DNA from: Flavobacterium branchiarum
GTDB taxonomy: Bacteria; Bacteroidota; Bacteroidia; Flavobacteriales; Flavobacteriaceae
Assembly: GCF_030409845.1 (NCBI RefSeq)
Contig: NZ_JAUFQQ010000003.1
Location: forward strand, 1,860,001-1,924,000
DNA: 64,000 nt
Reading direction: 5' to 3'
The position numbers and the translations under genes were made by a program. Under the pieces are notes generated by a model, which searched no databases, was not told the DNA's origin, and saw nothing but the letters and a program-made list of their open reading frames with translations. Positions 27,301-34,840 of the stretch are shown piece by piece; within the stretch, counting starts at the first letter, position 1; each line of letters starts with the position of its first letter.

Positions 27301-27527
27301 AAGACGCTTCATTTGTTAAAATTCAAAATATAGCCTTTGGATACAGTTTGAATGATGAGTTACTAAATAAACTAAAACTAAAAAGCATGCGCTTGTATGT
27401 AAATGTGTTGAATCCGTTTGTGTTTACACATTATGAAGGATACGATCCAGAATGGGCTACTGCTGGATTAGCAGTTAACCGTGTATCAACAATGACTGTT
27501 CAAATGGGATTAAGTTTAAAATTTTAA
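24354..27527 (+). CDS. SusC-like TonB-dependent outer-membrane transporter (second pair)
   Basis: This 1057-residue SusC-type transporter has a signal peptide ending near INAQ (about 32), a carboxypeptidase-regulatory-like domain (about 35-115), the signature LKEVVVVGYGTVKKSDVTGA, and plug and barrel domains to the end (TVQMGLSLKF). It is clearly diverged from susC1 in the barrel while the N-terminus is similar. It heads the operon of pectin side-chain and backbone enzymes and is paired with the SusD gene 10 bases on. Rhamnogalacturonan or methyl-esterified pectin fragments are plausible cargo. Confidence 0.95.
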   Translation: MNIKQLSKKKIKYNLVFLFFLNLLLSNTINAQSTVIEGKVTDAAGLSLPGVNILEKGTKNGASTDFEGSFKINVSSSKAILVFSYLGFQNQEVSVAGKSRINISLIEDTNSLKEVVVVGYGTVKKSDVTGAVNTLTSAKITERNVTNPMEAIQGSIAGVQVTSNSGRIGDGFNVIIRGANSINKDGSKPLFVVDGVPTDNIDFLNPQDIARMDVLKDASSAAIYGSRGGSGVIIVTTKSGTNAKAGVTVTFDSSYGNKQAVRLPRLMSPDKWWYYHQSAFLATTISGTNPTYMDIDPTELNAAVGQSGTNGVLFNRVANNQSYNWQDAVLKGGMTQNNYFTVSGRADNGLSYNIGLGLQKETGVIDNEGIDKYTFKAGLNHKINDKISFGVNLTLSKTDEQLGSGTAMQEAFRQNPYTSPWAIDAQGNEIIGTYAQQPGTLRYPNGVLGINKTGSYNPLLEIANSSDEVSRWTTIGNIFAEYKATSWLSFKSTFSAGKTDAREGRSLGAQTDFGLKNKSLASGDVTNMQNFNYTWDNQFNINYTLKDAHVFSFLGLQSFYSNTTETYFSSSRENPFETGFNNLPSGAQNSYTLTPSGGTALIPSGGFIPFSKNTLESYAARFNYAYKGRYLLTASVRYDGSSVLADGNKWTAFPSVALGWNVHEEAFMKKLSFISNFKLRGSVGYTGNDNVSPYSSLSILRAPTYYDFNGVAANGFISPTLANTALTWEKTKEINIGLDFGFFNNRISGSVDVYDRLSKDLLFQQALPLEIGVPTVTSNVGSISNKGVEVSLVTKNIQTKDVSWETSFTFTKNVNELVSIYGQDKVDDVGNNLFIGENVHSYYNYVFDGVWQENDRALALSYGQKPGEARVKDLNNDGKIDANNDRAILGNYDPKWSGSFSTTLRVKQFDVSMSLITNQGMTVFSGFHDNFADVTDRGRQKLDLGNWYVPENGAGIPAQYSNTNPLPRGAGVYYDTNNVAFYKDASFVKIQNIAFGYSLNDELLNKLKLKSMRLYVNVLNPFVFTHYEGYDPEWATAGLAVNRVSTMTVQMGLSLKF

Positions 27528-27537
27528 ATTAAAAAAA

Positions 27538-29223
27538 ATGAAAAAAATAATAGTAATTATAGGGATACTGGTAACGACGCTAAATTCTTGCTCTGATTAT
27601 ATCGATGAAGATAATCGTTCCTATGGTTCTGCAGAAAAATATTTTATTACTGCAACTGGATTTGAATCATTGGTTAATACAAACTATGCAATGCTAAAAG
27701 ATGTTTATGGAGGAGATCCATGGTTGTTTGAAGCAGGTACAGATATGTATTCTGAAGGAAGAAATCAAGAACCAGAAGGATTAAGTAAATATTTAACACT
27801 GTCCTCATCATCGGCAGGAGTAGATCAATTGTACAGAACTTGTTACGCTGCTATTCAGCAGGCAAATAAAGGATTGTTTTATGCTGGTATTACCGAAAAA
27901 TCTAGCACATTAGATACAAGAATAGGAGAACTAAAGTTTTTAAGAGCTAATGCCTATTTTCTTTTAGTTCAAACTTATGGAGGTGTTCCAGTTGTCTTAG
28001 AAAATTTTAATACTGCAGTTACATCATTTGATAGAAATACGGCTGAAGAGGTATATACACAAATCTTGAAAGATCTCAATGAAGCACTTCCTGCTGTTAG
28101 TACAACATCATATACAGGAAGAGTTAATAAAAGAGCGGTTCAAAATTTACAAGCAAAAGTATATCTAACAAGAGGGTACGAAACCTTTGGTGCTGCAACA
28201 GACTTTACAACAGCAGCAGCTTTAGCAGATCAGGTAATTAATGGTCAGGCACTAGCAGTAACATTTGATAATGTTGTAAAACCAGGAAACGAAATGAATG
28301 CAGAAACTATCTTCTCTGTTCAATTTTCAGTTGCTTCAAATGCTACAGGAACTACTTCTTTAGGAAGTTCACAAAACTATTGGTTTAGCTCTTACTTAGG
28401 TGCAGCAGCAGCAGGGAATCCTTATCCAAATAGAAGTTACACACTTTGTCCGACTGTTTATGCTTTATCATTATATGAAAAAGGGGATAAACGTTGGGAA
28501 GGTACTTTTATGAATGAAATTTATGCTAAGTACTATGATTATTATAATGTAGCTGATAAAACAGCATTAAAAATTACTCATTTTTATGAGCCTAGATGGT
28601 TTACGCCAGCCGACAAAACAGCTTGGAATACAGCAAACGCTTCAAGAAAAAACACTGGTTTTGTATATCACGATTGGGGAACTTATTCTTCATCGGCTGC
28701 CGCTGGAGGAGATTACAATCTAATTCCAGTTCGTAAGTTTGATGATCCTTTAGCACCATACAGTGGAGCAACAAGTGCAAACTACAATACAACACCTGTA
28801 ACACCTGCAACTAACAGAAGTAGTACACGTGATTTTATTATAGCAAGACTTGGTGAAACGTATTTAATTGCAGCCGAAGCGTATTATAAAGCAGGTAATT
28901 CAGGATCGGCTTTAGCACGTTTAAACGAGGTAAGAAGAAGAGCTGGAGGAGGAACAGCAGGAGTAATTCCTGTATTGACTTCAGTTGATATTAATACAAT
29001 ATTAGACGAAAGAGGAAGAGAATTATTAGGAGAATACCATCGTTGGTTTGACTTAAAACGTACTGGTACATTAGTAGAAAGAACAGTTTTACATAATCCT
29101 AAAATCACAAATGCAGGAGTATTTAATGGACAAAATGGTGCTCTTAAAATTTTAAGACCAATACCACAAGCCGCGCTAGATTTAAATAGAAATAAAGATT
29201 TCCCTCAGAATCCAGCCTATTAA
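27538..29223 (+). CDS. SusD/RagB-like surface glycan-binding lipoprotein (second pair)
   Basis: The 561-residue product has a lipoprotein signal (LVTTLNSCSDY, Cys about 18), the SusD segment LKFLRANAYFLLVQTYGGVPVV near 137-158 and the C-terminal ERGRELLGEYHRWFDLKRTG motif (about 492-510). It binds glycan at the surface and works with SusC2. A hairpin lies 48 bases after its stop. Confidence 0.95.
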   Translation: MKKIIVIIGILVTTLNSCSDYIDEDNRSYGSAEKYFITATGFESLVNTNYAMLKDVYGGDPWLFEAGTDMYSEGRNQEPEGLSKYLTLSSSSAGVDQLYRTCYAAIQQANKGLFYAGITEKSSTLDTRIGELKFLRANAYFLLVQTYGGVPVVLENFNTAVTSFDRNTAEEVYTQILKDLNEALPAVSTTSYTGRVNKRAVQNLQAKVYLTRGYETFGAATDFTTAAALADQVINGQALAVTFDNVVKPGNEMNAETIFSVQFSVASNATGTTSLGSSQNYWFSSYLGAAAAGNPYPNRSYTLCPTVYALSLYEKGDKRWEGTFMNEIYAKYYDYYNVADKTALKITHFYEPRWFTPADKTAWNTANASRKNTGFVYHDWGTYSSSAAAGGDYNLIPVRKFDDPLAPYSGATSANYNTTPVTPATNRSSTRDFIIARLGETYLIAAEAYYKAGNSGSALARLNEVRRRAGGGTAGVIPVLTSVDINTILDERGRELLGEYHRWFDLKRTGTLVERTVLHNPKITNAGVFNGQNGALKILRPIPQAALDLNRNKDFPQNPAY

Positions 29224-29271
29224 AAAGAGTTAGTAATTTGATAGTTTTTTGGAATTATTATTTTTTGAGTT

Positions 29272-29315
29272 AGTTAAAGAGGAGTTTGTTTACGAGTCAA
29301 ACTCCTCTCTTAACT
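29272..29315 (+). terminator. intercistronic stem-loop after susD2
   Basis: AGTTAAAGAGGAGTTTG (29272-29288) pairs with CAAACTCCTCTCTTAACT (29298-29315) over a 9-base loop with one bulged C. It is followed by an AT-rich stretch rather than a clean T run. It could be a leaky terminator or a 3' stability element that lets susCD be expressed above the enzymes downstream. Confidence 0.6.
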
Positions 29316-29331
29316 AAATATTATTTTATAG

Positions 29332-30267
29332 ATGAAAAGGATTTTTCTTTTTTTATTGGTTTTCACTAAAGTTATTGATGTACAAAGTCAATATAACATA
29401 GATACATCATATACTATAAAAAGTACTTATGCAAAGTTGATTAACCGTTACCCAACTATTACAATTGCAGTCCCGCAAAAGGATAAAGATGTCAAAGAAG
29501 TCTATAATATTATCTATAATCAAGAGAAAAACAGAATATTACATTTAGATGCATTTATCAATAAAAAACAAAAAATAAATCCATCTGTTATCATGATTCA
29601 TGGTGGAGGATGGAGATCAGGAAATAAAAATCAGATGCATGCTCTAGGGCAAGAAATTGCTTCAAAAGGTTATTCTAGTTTTGCAATAGAATACAGATTA
29701 TCGCTTGAAGCCAAATATCCTCAGGCAATTTTTGATGTAAAAAATGCGATTAAATTTATAAAAGATAATGCGAAAAGATTTCACGTTGATCCAAACAAAA
29801 TTGTTATTTTAGGATGCTCTTCAGGAGGTCAAATGGCAGCCTTGATTGGTACAACAAATGGAGATTTGACTTTAGAAGATACTTTAAATAAAAGTAAATC
29901 AACCGCTAATGTAAATGCGATTATCAATATAGATGGAATTTTAGCTTTTAAACATCCTGAATCTGAAGAAGGAGAAATGGCCGGTTTTTGGTTAAATGGT
30001 ACTTATGAATTGAATCCTATAAATTGGGAAAATGCTTCGGCTCTAACACATACCAATAAAAACACACCTCCAATACTATTTATCAATAGTAGTTTGGATC
30101 GATTTCATGCAGGGAGAGATGATATGATTGCCATTTTAAATAAAAATAAAACATACAATGAGGTAAAAACAATTCAAAATTCGCCCCATTCCTTTTGGTT
30201 CTTTAATCCTTGGTTTGAAGAAACAACAAAATACATAACACAATTTTTAGCTACAATATTTAAATAA
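29332..30267 (+). CDS. secreted alpha/beta-hydrolase (esterase/lipase-like)
   Basis: The 311-residue product has a signal peptide (cleavage near VQSQ, about 20) and the alpha/beta-hydrolase markers MIHGGGWRSG (oxyanion hole, about 87-96), nucleophile elbow GCSSGGQ (about 162-168), an Asp in NSSLDRFHAG (about 258) and a His in NSPHSFWF (about 286). It is the first enzyme gene after susCD2 and is followed by the DUF4861 gene after 11 bases. A pectin acetyl- or feruloyl-esterase role is inferred from context. It is distinct from the esterase at 2698. Confidence 0.83.
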   Translation: MKRIFLFLLVFTKVIDVQSQYNIDTSYTIKSTYAKLINRYPTITIAVPQKDKDVKEVYNIIYNQEKNRILHLDAFINKKQKINPSVIMIHGGGWRSGNKNQMHALGQEIASKGYSSFAIEYRLSLEAKYPQAIFDVKNAIKFIKDNAKRFHVDPNKIVILGCSSGGQMAALIGTTNGDLTLEDTLNKSKSTANVNAIINIDGILAFKHPESEEGEMAGFWLNGTYELNPINWENASALTHTNKNTPPILFINSSLDRFHAGRDDMIAILNKNKTYNEVKTIQNSPHSFWFFNPWFEETTKYITQFLATIFK

Positions 30268-30278
30268 ATTAGAATAAA

Positions 30279-31247
30279 ATGAAAACAATAATTACAGTAT
30301 CAGCAGCATTAATTTTAGGATTTACGAGTTGTAAGGCACAAAATAAATATGACATTAAAACAGCCAAAACGTATGCCGAAATATCAGTGAAAACAGATGG
30401 AAAATGGGAAGGGCGTAAGTATATTGGAGGAACTGTTTTTAAAAATGTAGATAAACTAAAATTAGCTCCAGAGCATACTGATCATTCATTTGATATACGC
30501 TATGAAGGACCAGGATGGGAAAGTAATAGAATTGGATACCGTTTATATTTAGATTGGAGAAACGCCATTGATATTTTTGGTAAGAAAACATCAGAAATGA
30601 TTTTGCCAAAAGTAGGTCAAGACAATTTTGATTCTTATCATGAAATGAGTGATTGGGGATCAGATATTTTAAAAGCAGGAAAAGGAATTGGAATTGGTTC
30701 GATAGACCGTTATTTAGATGGCAAAAAACTACATTTTTATGAAGTTGATTCAACTATAGCTTATGTAGAGAATAAGCTAAATCAATCAAATGTAAAAGTG
30801 AACTATTTTGGATGGAAAACTGCTTCAGACAAAATTGATTTCACCTCTCTATTAACAATTAAACCAGATCAATTATATACAGAACATACGATAAAGCCTT
30901 CAAAAGAAATTAAAGGAATTTGTACTGGAATTGTCAAGCAAAAAAATACTGAATTGCTTAAAAAAGAAAGCAAAAATAAAAAGTGGGCTTATCTTGCAAC
31001 TTATGGTACACAATCATTAGTACCAGACAAATTAGGGATGGCAATTTTTTATGAAACAAGTACAATTGATAATATAGCCGATACAGATTTAGATTATTTA
31101 TTGGTTTTTAAACCTACTACAAAAACAACTTCTTTCTATTTCTTAGGCGCTTGGGAACAAGAAAAAGACGGTATTAAAACAAAAGAAGAATTTGTAAAAT
31201 ATCTAGACGAAAAACTAGAAGTATTGAATAAAAAAGGAAAAATGTAA
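30279..31247 (+). CDS. DUF4861 family secreted protein
   Basis: The 322-residue product has a lipoprotein-like signal (LILGFTSCKAQ, Cys about 19) and matches the DUF4861 family in layout: GKWEGRKYIGGTVFKNVDKL near 41-60, the YEGPGWESNRIGYRLYLD segment (about 74-91) and SDWGSDILKAGKGIGIGS. The family is common in pectin loci, but I know of no settled activity. The operon position between an esterase and a GH105 suggests action on rhamnogalacturonan-derived material. A lyase-like or carbohydrate-binding fold is possible; no catalytic residues can be named. Confidence 0.78.
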   Translation: MKTIITVSAALILGFTSCKAQNKYDIKTAKTYAEISVKTDGKWEGRKYIGGTVFKNVDKLKLAPEHTDHSFDIRYEGPGWESNRIGYRLYLDWRNAIDIFGKKTSEMILPKVGQDNFDSYHEMSDWGSDILKAGKGIGIGSIDRYLDGKKLHFYEVDSTIAYVENKLNQSNVKVNYFGWKTASDKIDFTSLLTIKPDQLYTEHTIKPSKEIKGICTGIVKQKNTELLKKESKNKKWAYLATYGTQSLVPDKLGMAIFYETSTIDNIADTDLDYLLVFKPTTKTTSFYFLGAWEQEKDGIKTKEEFVKYLDEKLEVLNKKGKM

Positions 31248-31313
31248 TGATTGATGGTTCTGAACAGCTCTAATAAAGAGTTGCATAAATAAAAACATAA
31301 AGTATATTTTAAA

Positions 31314-32537
31314 ATGGAAAATACAATAAAACGAAATTATTTAGGATCAATAGTATTGGTTTGTGTTATGACATTAATGAGTTGTAAAACGATATCACAA
31401 GAGCCAACAAAAACTGCAGTTGTGATTTCTAAAGATCTAAAATGGTCAGAAAAAATGGCTTTGTCAATCATGAAACGCCATCCCGAATCTTATATGATAG
31501 ACGATGTAAAAGAACCAAAATGGGATTATGTGCATGGCTTAGTTTTAACATCTTTTGAAGAATTATATAAAAAAACAGGCGATGTTAAATATTACGATTA
31601 CATAAAAAAATACGTTGATGCTTTGGTTCAAGAAGATGGTAGCATTAAAAGCTATAAATTTGAAACTTATAACATCGATATGGTTACGGCAGGTCGCTTG
31701 TTGTTTAATTTATATGATAAAACAAAAGATCAAAAATACCTAAAAGCACTAGAGTTATTAAGAAAACAAATCAAAGAACAACCAAGAACCGCAAGCGGGG
31801 GATTTTGGCACAAAAAAATATATCCAGATCAAATGTGGTTGGATGGATTATATATGGGAGAACCATTTTATGCACAATACACAACTCAATTTGAAAATGG
31901 GGCAGAATTGGATGATATTGCAAAACAATTTGAATTAATTCAGAAGAATGATTTTGATAAAAAAACAGGATTACTTTTTCATGCTTGGGATGAAAGTAAA
32001 AAAATGCCCTGGGCAAATCCAGAAACAGGAACCTCTCCAAATTTTTGGTCTCGTTCATTAGGTTGGTACGCAATGGCTTTGGTAGATGTCTTGGATTATT
32101 TTCCTAAAGACCACCCAAAGCAAAAAGAATTAGTTGCTTATTTGAATCAACTGTCTGAAGCATTGGTGAAGTTCCAAGATAAAAAAACAGGACTTTGGTA
32201 TCAAGTTACTGATATGGGCGATAAAAAAGGAAATTATTTAGAGTCATCAGGATCATCTATGTTTGCATATGCTTTTGCAAAAGGAGCGAATAAAGGATAT
32301 TTGCCAAAAAAATATAAAGACATCGCTAATAAAGCTTTTGATGGATTAACTAAACAATTGATTAAAGTAAATCCTGACGGAGAAATTACGATAACTCAAG
32401 CTTGTGCAGTTGCAGGATTAGGTGGTAAACCATATCGCGACGGTTCATACGAATATTATATAAACGAAAGAAAAAAAGACAATGATCCTAAAGCTACAGG
32501 TCCGTTTATCTTGGCGGCATTAGAATTAAATAGATAA
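31314..32537 (+). CDS. unsaturated rhamnogalacturonyl hydrolase, GH105
   Basis: This 407-residue (alpha/alpha)6-barrel enzyme removes the unsaturated galacturonyl residue left by pectin lyases. It has a lipoprotein-like N-terminus (MTLMSCKTISQ, Cys about 25). Family motifs are MWLDGLYMGEPFYAQY (about 173-188, including the catalytic Asp), HAWDESKKMPWANPETGTS and FWSRSLGWYAM (about 223-252). Its product is the substrate of the kduI/kduD branch. It ends two bases before the PL10 gene begins, consistent with tight co-transcription. Confidence 0.92.
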   Translation: MENTIKRNYLGSIVLVCVMTLMSCKTISQEPTKTAVVISKDLKWSEKMALSIMKRHPESYMIDDVKEPKWDYVHGLVLTSFEELYKKTGDVKYYDYIKKYVDALVQEDGSIKSYKFETYNIDMVTAGRLLFNLYDKTKDQKYLKALELLRKQIKEQPRTASGGFWHKKIYPDQMWLDGLYMGEPFYAQYTTQFENGAELDDIAKQFELIQKNDFDKKTGLLFHAWDESKKMPWANPETGTSPNFWSRSLGWYAMALVDVLDYFPKDHPKQKELVAYLNQLSEALVKFQDKKTGLWYQVTDMGDKKGNYLESSGSSMFAYAFAKGANKGYLPKKYKDIANKAFDGLTKQLIKVNPDGEITITQACAVAGLGGKPYRDGSYEYYINERKKDNDPKATGPFILAALELNR

Positions 32538-32539
32538 AA

Positions 32540-33658
32540 ATGAAATTCATAAAATCCATAATATTAAATCTTATTCTACTCGCTGGTAGTAGTTTAATGT
32601 TGCATGCTCAGAGTAATTATAAAAGTTGGAGTGATATTATTCGCAAGAGCGATGCTTCTTGGTTTGCCACTCCCGAAGCTCAAATTATAGCCGAAAATGT
32701 GTTGTTATACCAACGTAATATTGGTGGATGGCCAAAGAATATCGAAATGCAAAAACCGCTTTCAGATACAGAAAAACAAAGTTTAATTGCACTAAAAAGT
32801 GATCTGCACGATATCACAACCGACAATGGAGCTACTTATCAAGAAATGCTTTTCCTTGCAAAAATGTATAAACAAAAGCCAGACGAAAGGTATAACAAAG
32901 CCTTTCTTTCTGGACTTGATTATTTGTTAGAAGCACAATATGACAACGGTGGTTGGCCACAATTTTACCCTCTTAAAAAAGGATATTATACCCATATTAC
33001 TTACAATGATGATTCGATGTTTCACATCTTAACGATACTGAAACAAATCGCAGAAACTTCAGATTATTACGGTATTCCTATTCCCAAAGAGTATGTTACT
33101 AAAGCTAAAGTTGCATTTGATAAAGGAATAACTTGCATCATAAAAACACAGTACAAACAAAATGGGGTTTTAACAGCTTGGTGCGCACAGCATGACGAAA
33201 ATACTTTGGCACCAGCCAAAGCAAGAGCTTATGAATTGCCTTCTTTAAGCGGAAAAGAATCTGCTAAAATTACATTGTTATTGATGACAATCGATAATCC
33301 ATCACCAGAAGTAATTACAGCAGTAAAAAGTGCCTATGCATGGTTTGAAAAAACTAAAATCACGAATCTTGAAGAAAAGCGTATTCTTAACGATGCAGGA
33401 AAGATCATTGATAAGAAAATGATTGTTACTCAAAATGCGGCACCAATTTGGGCAAGATTCATGGAATTAGACAGTAATGAACCTTTTTTTTGTGACAGAG
33501 ATGGCGTTAAAAAGAAAACTCTAGACGAAATAGGAGCAGAACGTAAAAACGGTTACTCTTGGTACTCCGATGAACCAAAAGAGGTTTTAAAAAAATATCC
33601 GAGTTGGGAAAAAAAATACGCTTTTGAAAAAAGCGAAAAAAAAAAGCTGAAAATATAA
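32540..33658 (+). CDS. pectate lyase, polysaccharide lyase family 10 (N-terminal half of a PL10-CE8 pair)
   Basis: PL10 lyases cleave polygalacturonate by beta-elimination. The 372-residue product has a signal peptide ending at LHAQ (about 24), then NIGGWPKNIEM (about 55-65), DNGATYQEM, YDNGGWPQFYPL and ARAYELPSLSGKES (about 228-241), which carries the catalytic Arg of the family. The lyase domain is complete near residue 350. The last residues are Lys/Glu-rich, read through a run of ten A, and the frame then stops at 33656-33658. A complete CE8 domain begins right after in another frame, so the natural product may be a PL10-CE8 fusion. Confidence 0.92.
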   Translation: MKFIKSIILNLILLAGSSLMLHAQSNYKSWSDIIRKSDASWFATPEAQIIAENVLLYQRNIGGWPKNIEMQKPLSDTEKQSLIALKSDLHDITTDNGATYQEMLFLAKMYKQKPDERYNKAFLSGLDYLLEAQYDNGGWPQFYPLKKGYYTHITYNDDSMFHILTILKQIAETSDYYGIPIPKEYVTKAKVAFDKGITCIIKTQYKQNGVLTAWCAQHDENTLAPAKARAYELPSLSGKESAKITLLLMTIDNPSPEVITAVKSAYAWFEKTKITNLEEKRILNDAGKIIDKKMIVTQNAAPIWARFMELDSNEPFFCDRDGVKKKTLDEIGAERKNGYSWYSDEPKEVLKKYPSWEKKYAFEKSEKKKLKI

Positions 33659-34524
33659 ATAGTTTCACTGTAGCCCAAGATGGATCAGGAGATTTTAAGC
33701 TAATTCAGGATGCAATAAATGCAGCAAAAGCATTTCCTTATGAAACAGTAACAATATATATTAAAAACGGAATTTATCATGAGAAAGTTAGAATCCCAGA
33801 ATTTAATGATCGTATTGCTCTAGTTGGAGAGAATAAAGAAAAGACAATTATTACCTATGATGATTATTTTGATAAAATCAATTTAGGTAGAAACAGTACT
33901 TTTTACACCTATACAATGTTAGTAGAAGCAAATGATTTTTCGGCTACTAATTTAACGATTCAAAATGCCTCAGGTGATATCGGTCAAGCTGTAGCTTTAT
34001 CGATTATGGGAGACAGAGCCTATATTTTTAACTGTAATATATTAGGAAATCAAGATACATTATATGCTTCTGGAAACAACTCAAGACAATATTTTAAAGA
34101 TTGCTATATAGAAGGTACAACTGATTTTATTTTTGGAAAAGCAACAGTTCTATTCGAGAATTGCCAAATTCATAGTTTAAAGAATTCTTATATAACAGCT
34201 GCATCAACACCAGAAGGAAAAGAATTTGGATTTGTTTTTAAAAACTGTACCCTTACAGCAGATAAAAATGCAACACAAGTATATCTAGGGAGACCATGGC
34301 GTATTTATGCTAAAACTGTATTTATAGAGTGCAAAATGGGAAATCATATTCTACCCCAAGGTTGGGAAAACTGGTCGAAACCCGAAGCAGAAAAAAAAGC
34401 TTTTTATGCCGAATACAATTGTAGTGGAGAAGGATTTAAACCCGAGAAAAGAGTCACATGGTCACATCAACTAAGTAAAAAAGAAGCTAAAAAATATACA
34501 TTCAAGAATATACTTGGTTTTTAG
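33628..34524 (+). CDS. pectinesterase, carbohydrate esterase family 8 (out of frame with PL10, no own start)
   Basis: The open frame encodes a complete CE8 pectin methylesterase beta-helix, which removes methyl groups from galacturonan so that PL10 can act. Motifs run from FTVAQDGSGDF (33664 on) through GQAVAL and NQDTLYAS, then TTDFIFGKA and VYLGRPWR. These hold the conserved Gln, two catalytic Asp and the Arg. No ATG lies in frame before 33916, which is already inside the domain after the GSGDF strand, and no signal peptide exists in this frame. The domain therefore depends on fusion to PL10 by frameshift or slippage, or the sequence has an A-run error, or the gene is newly broken. The intact catalytic set argues against long decay. 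Confidence 0.8.
   Translation, partial: KKRKKKAENINSFTVAQDGSGDFKLIQDAINAAKAFPYETVTIYIKNGIYHEKVRIPEFNDRIALVGENKEKTIITYDDYFDKINLGRNSTFYTYTMLVEANDFSATNLTIQNASGDIGQAVALSIMGDRAYIFNCNILGNQDTLYASGNNSRQYFKDCYIEGTTDFIFGKATVLFENCQIHSLKNSYITAASTPEGKEFGFVFKNCTLTADKNATQVYLGRPWRIYAKTVFIECKMGNHILPQGWENWSKPEAEKKAFYAEYNCSGEGFKPEKRVTWSHQLSKKEAKKYTFKNILGF
33636..33645 (+). other. A10 homopolymer at the PL10/CE8 frame junction
   Basis: Ten A residues follow GCG and precede GCTGAAAAT. In the PL10 frame they encode EKKK and run to a stop at 33656. With 11 (or 8) A residues the reading enters the CE8 frame (AENINSFTVAQDGSG) with no stop. The CE8 frame is open only after a TGA at 33625-33627, so the shift must happen within 33628-33655, where this run is the obvious place. 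Confidence 0.8.
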
Positions 34525-34539
34525 ATTTAGAGAGGTTCA

Positions 34540-34833
34540 AAGTTGCAGAGGTTCAGAGCAACAAAGGTTTTAAAAAAGGTACTGAGGTACTGAGGTGCTA
34601 AGGTTCTAAGTTGTTAAGGCTCAAAGGTTCAGAGGTATTGAGGTTTTAAGAAAAAAAACTAAGACTAGAGAAACAAGATGCTAGATTCAAGACCGTAAAC
34701 CGAGTCCGCAAACTGAGACTGAAAACTGAGACTGAAAACTGAGACTGAAAACTGAACACTGCGACTGAAAACTGCGACCGCAAACTAAAAAATCTAAGAA
34801 TGTCTAAAAATCTAAGCAATCTAAGCAATCTAA
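34540..34833. repeat. composite intergenic repeat, forward orientation
   Basis: This block fills the 316-base gap between CE8 and GH28. The order is: GGTTCAAAG/GGTACTGAGGTACTGAGG words (34540-34650), an AGACTAGAGAAACAAGATG..GATTCAAGAC word (34662-34691), CTGAGACTGAAAA words (34696-34785), and TCTAAGAA/TCTAAGCAA words (34790-34833) that reach to within 8 bases of the next ATG. Short frames here on either strand are translations of repeats. Confidence 0.85.
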
Positions 34834-34840
34834 AAAAAAA

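Noticed and set aside
33916..34524. CE8 as an independent 202-residue gene starting at the first ATG
   Set aside because: Homology to CE8 begins about 80 codons earlier (GSGDF strand), so this start would cut off part of the beta-helix and leave a protein with no signal peptide.
34646..34828. 60-codon minus-strand open frame
   Set aside because: It lies fully within a composite repeat block.
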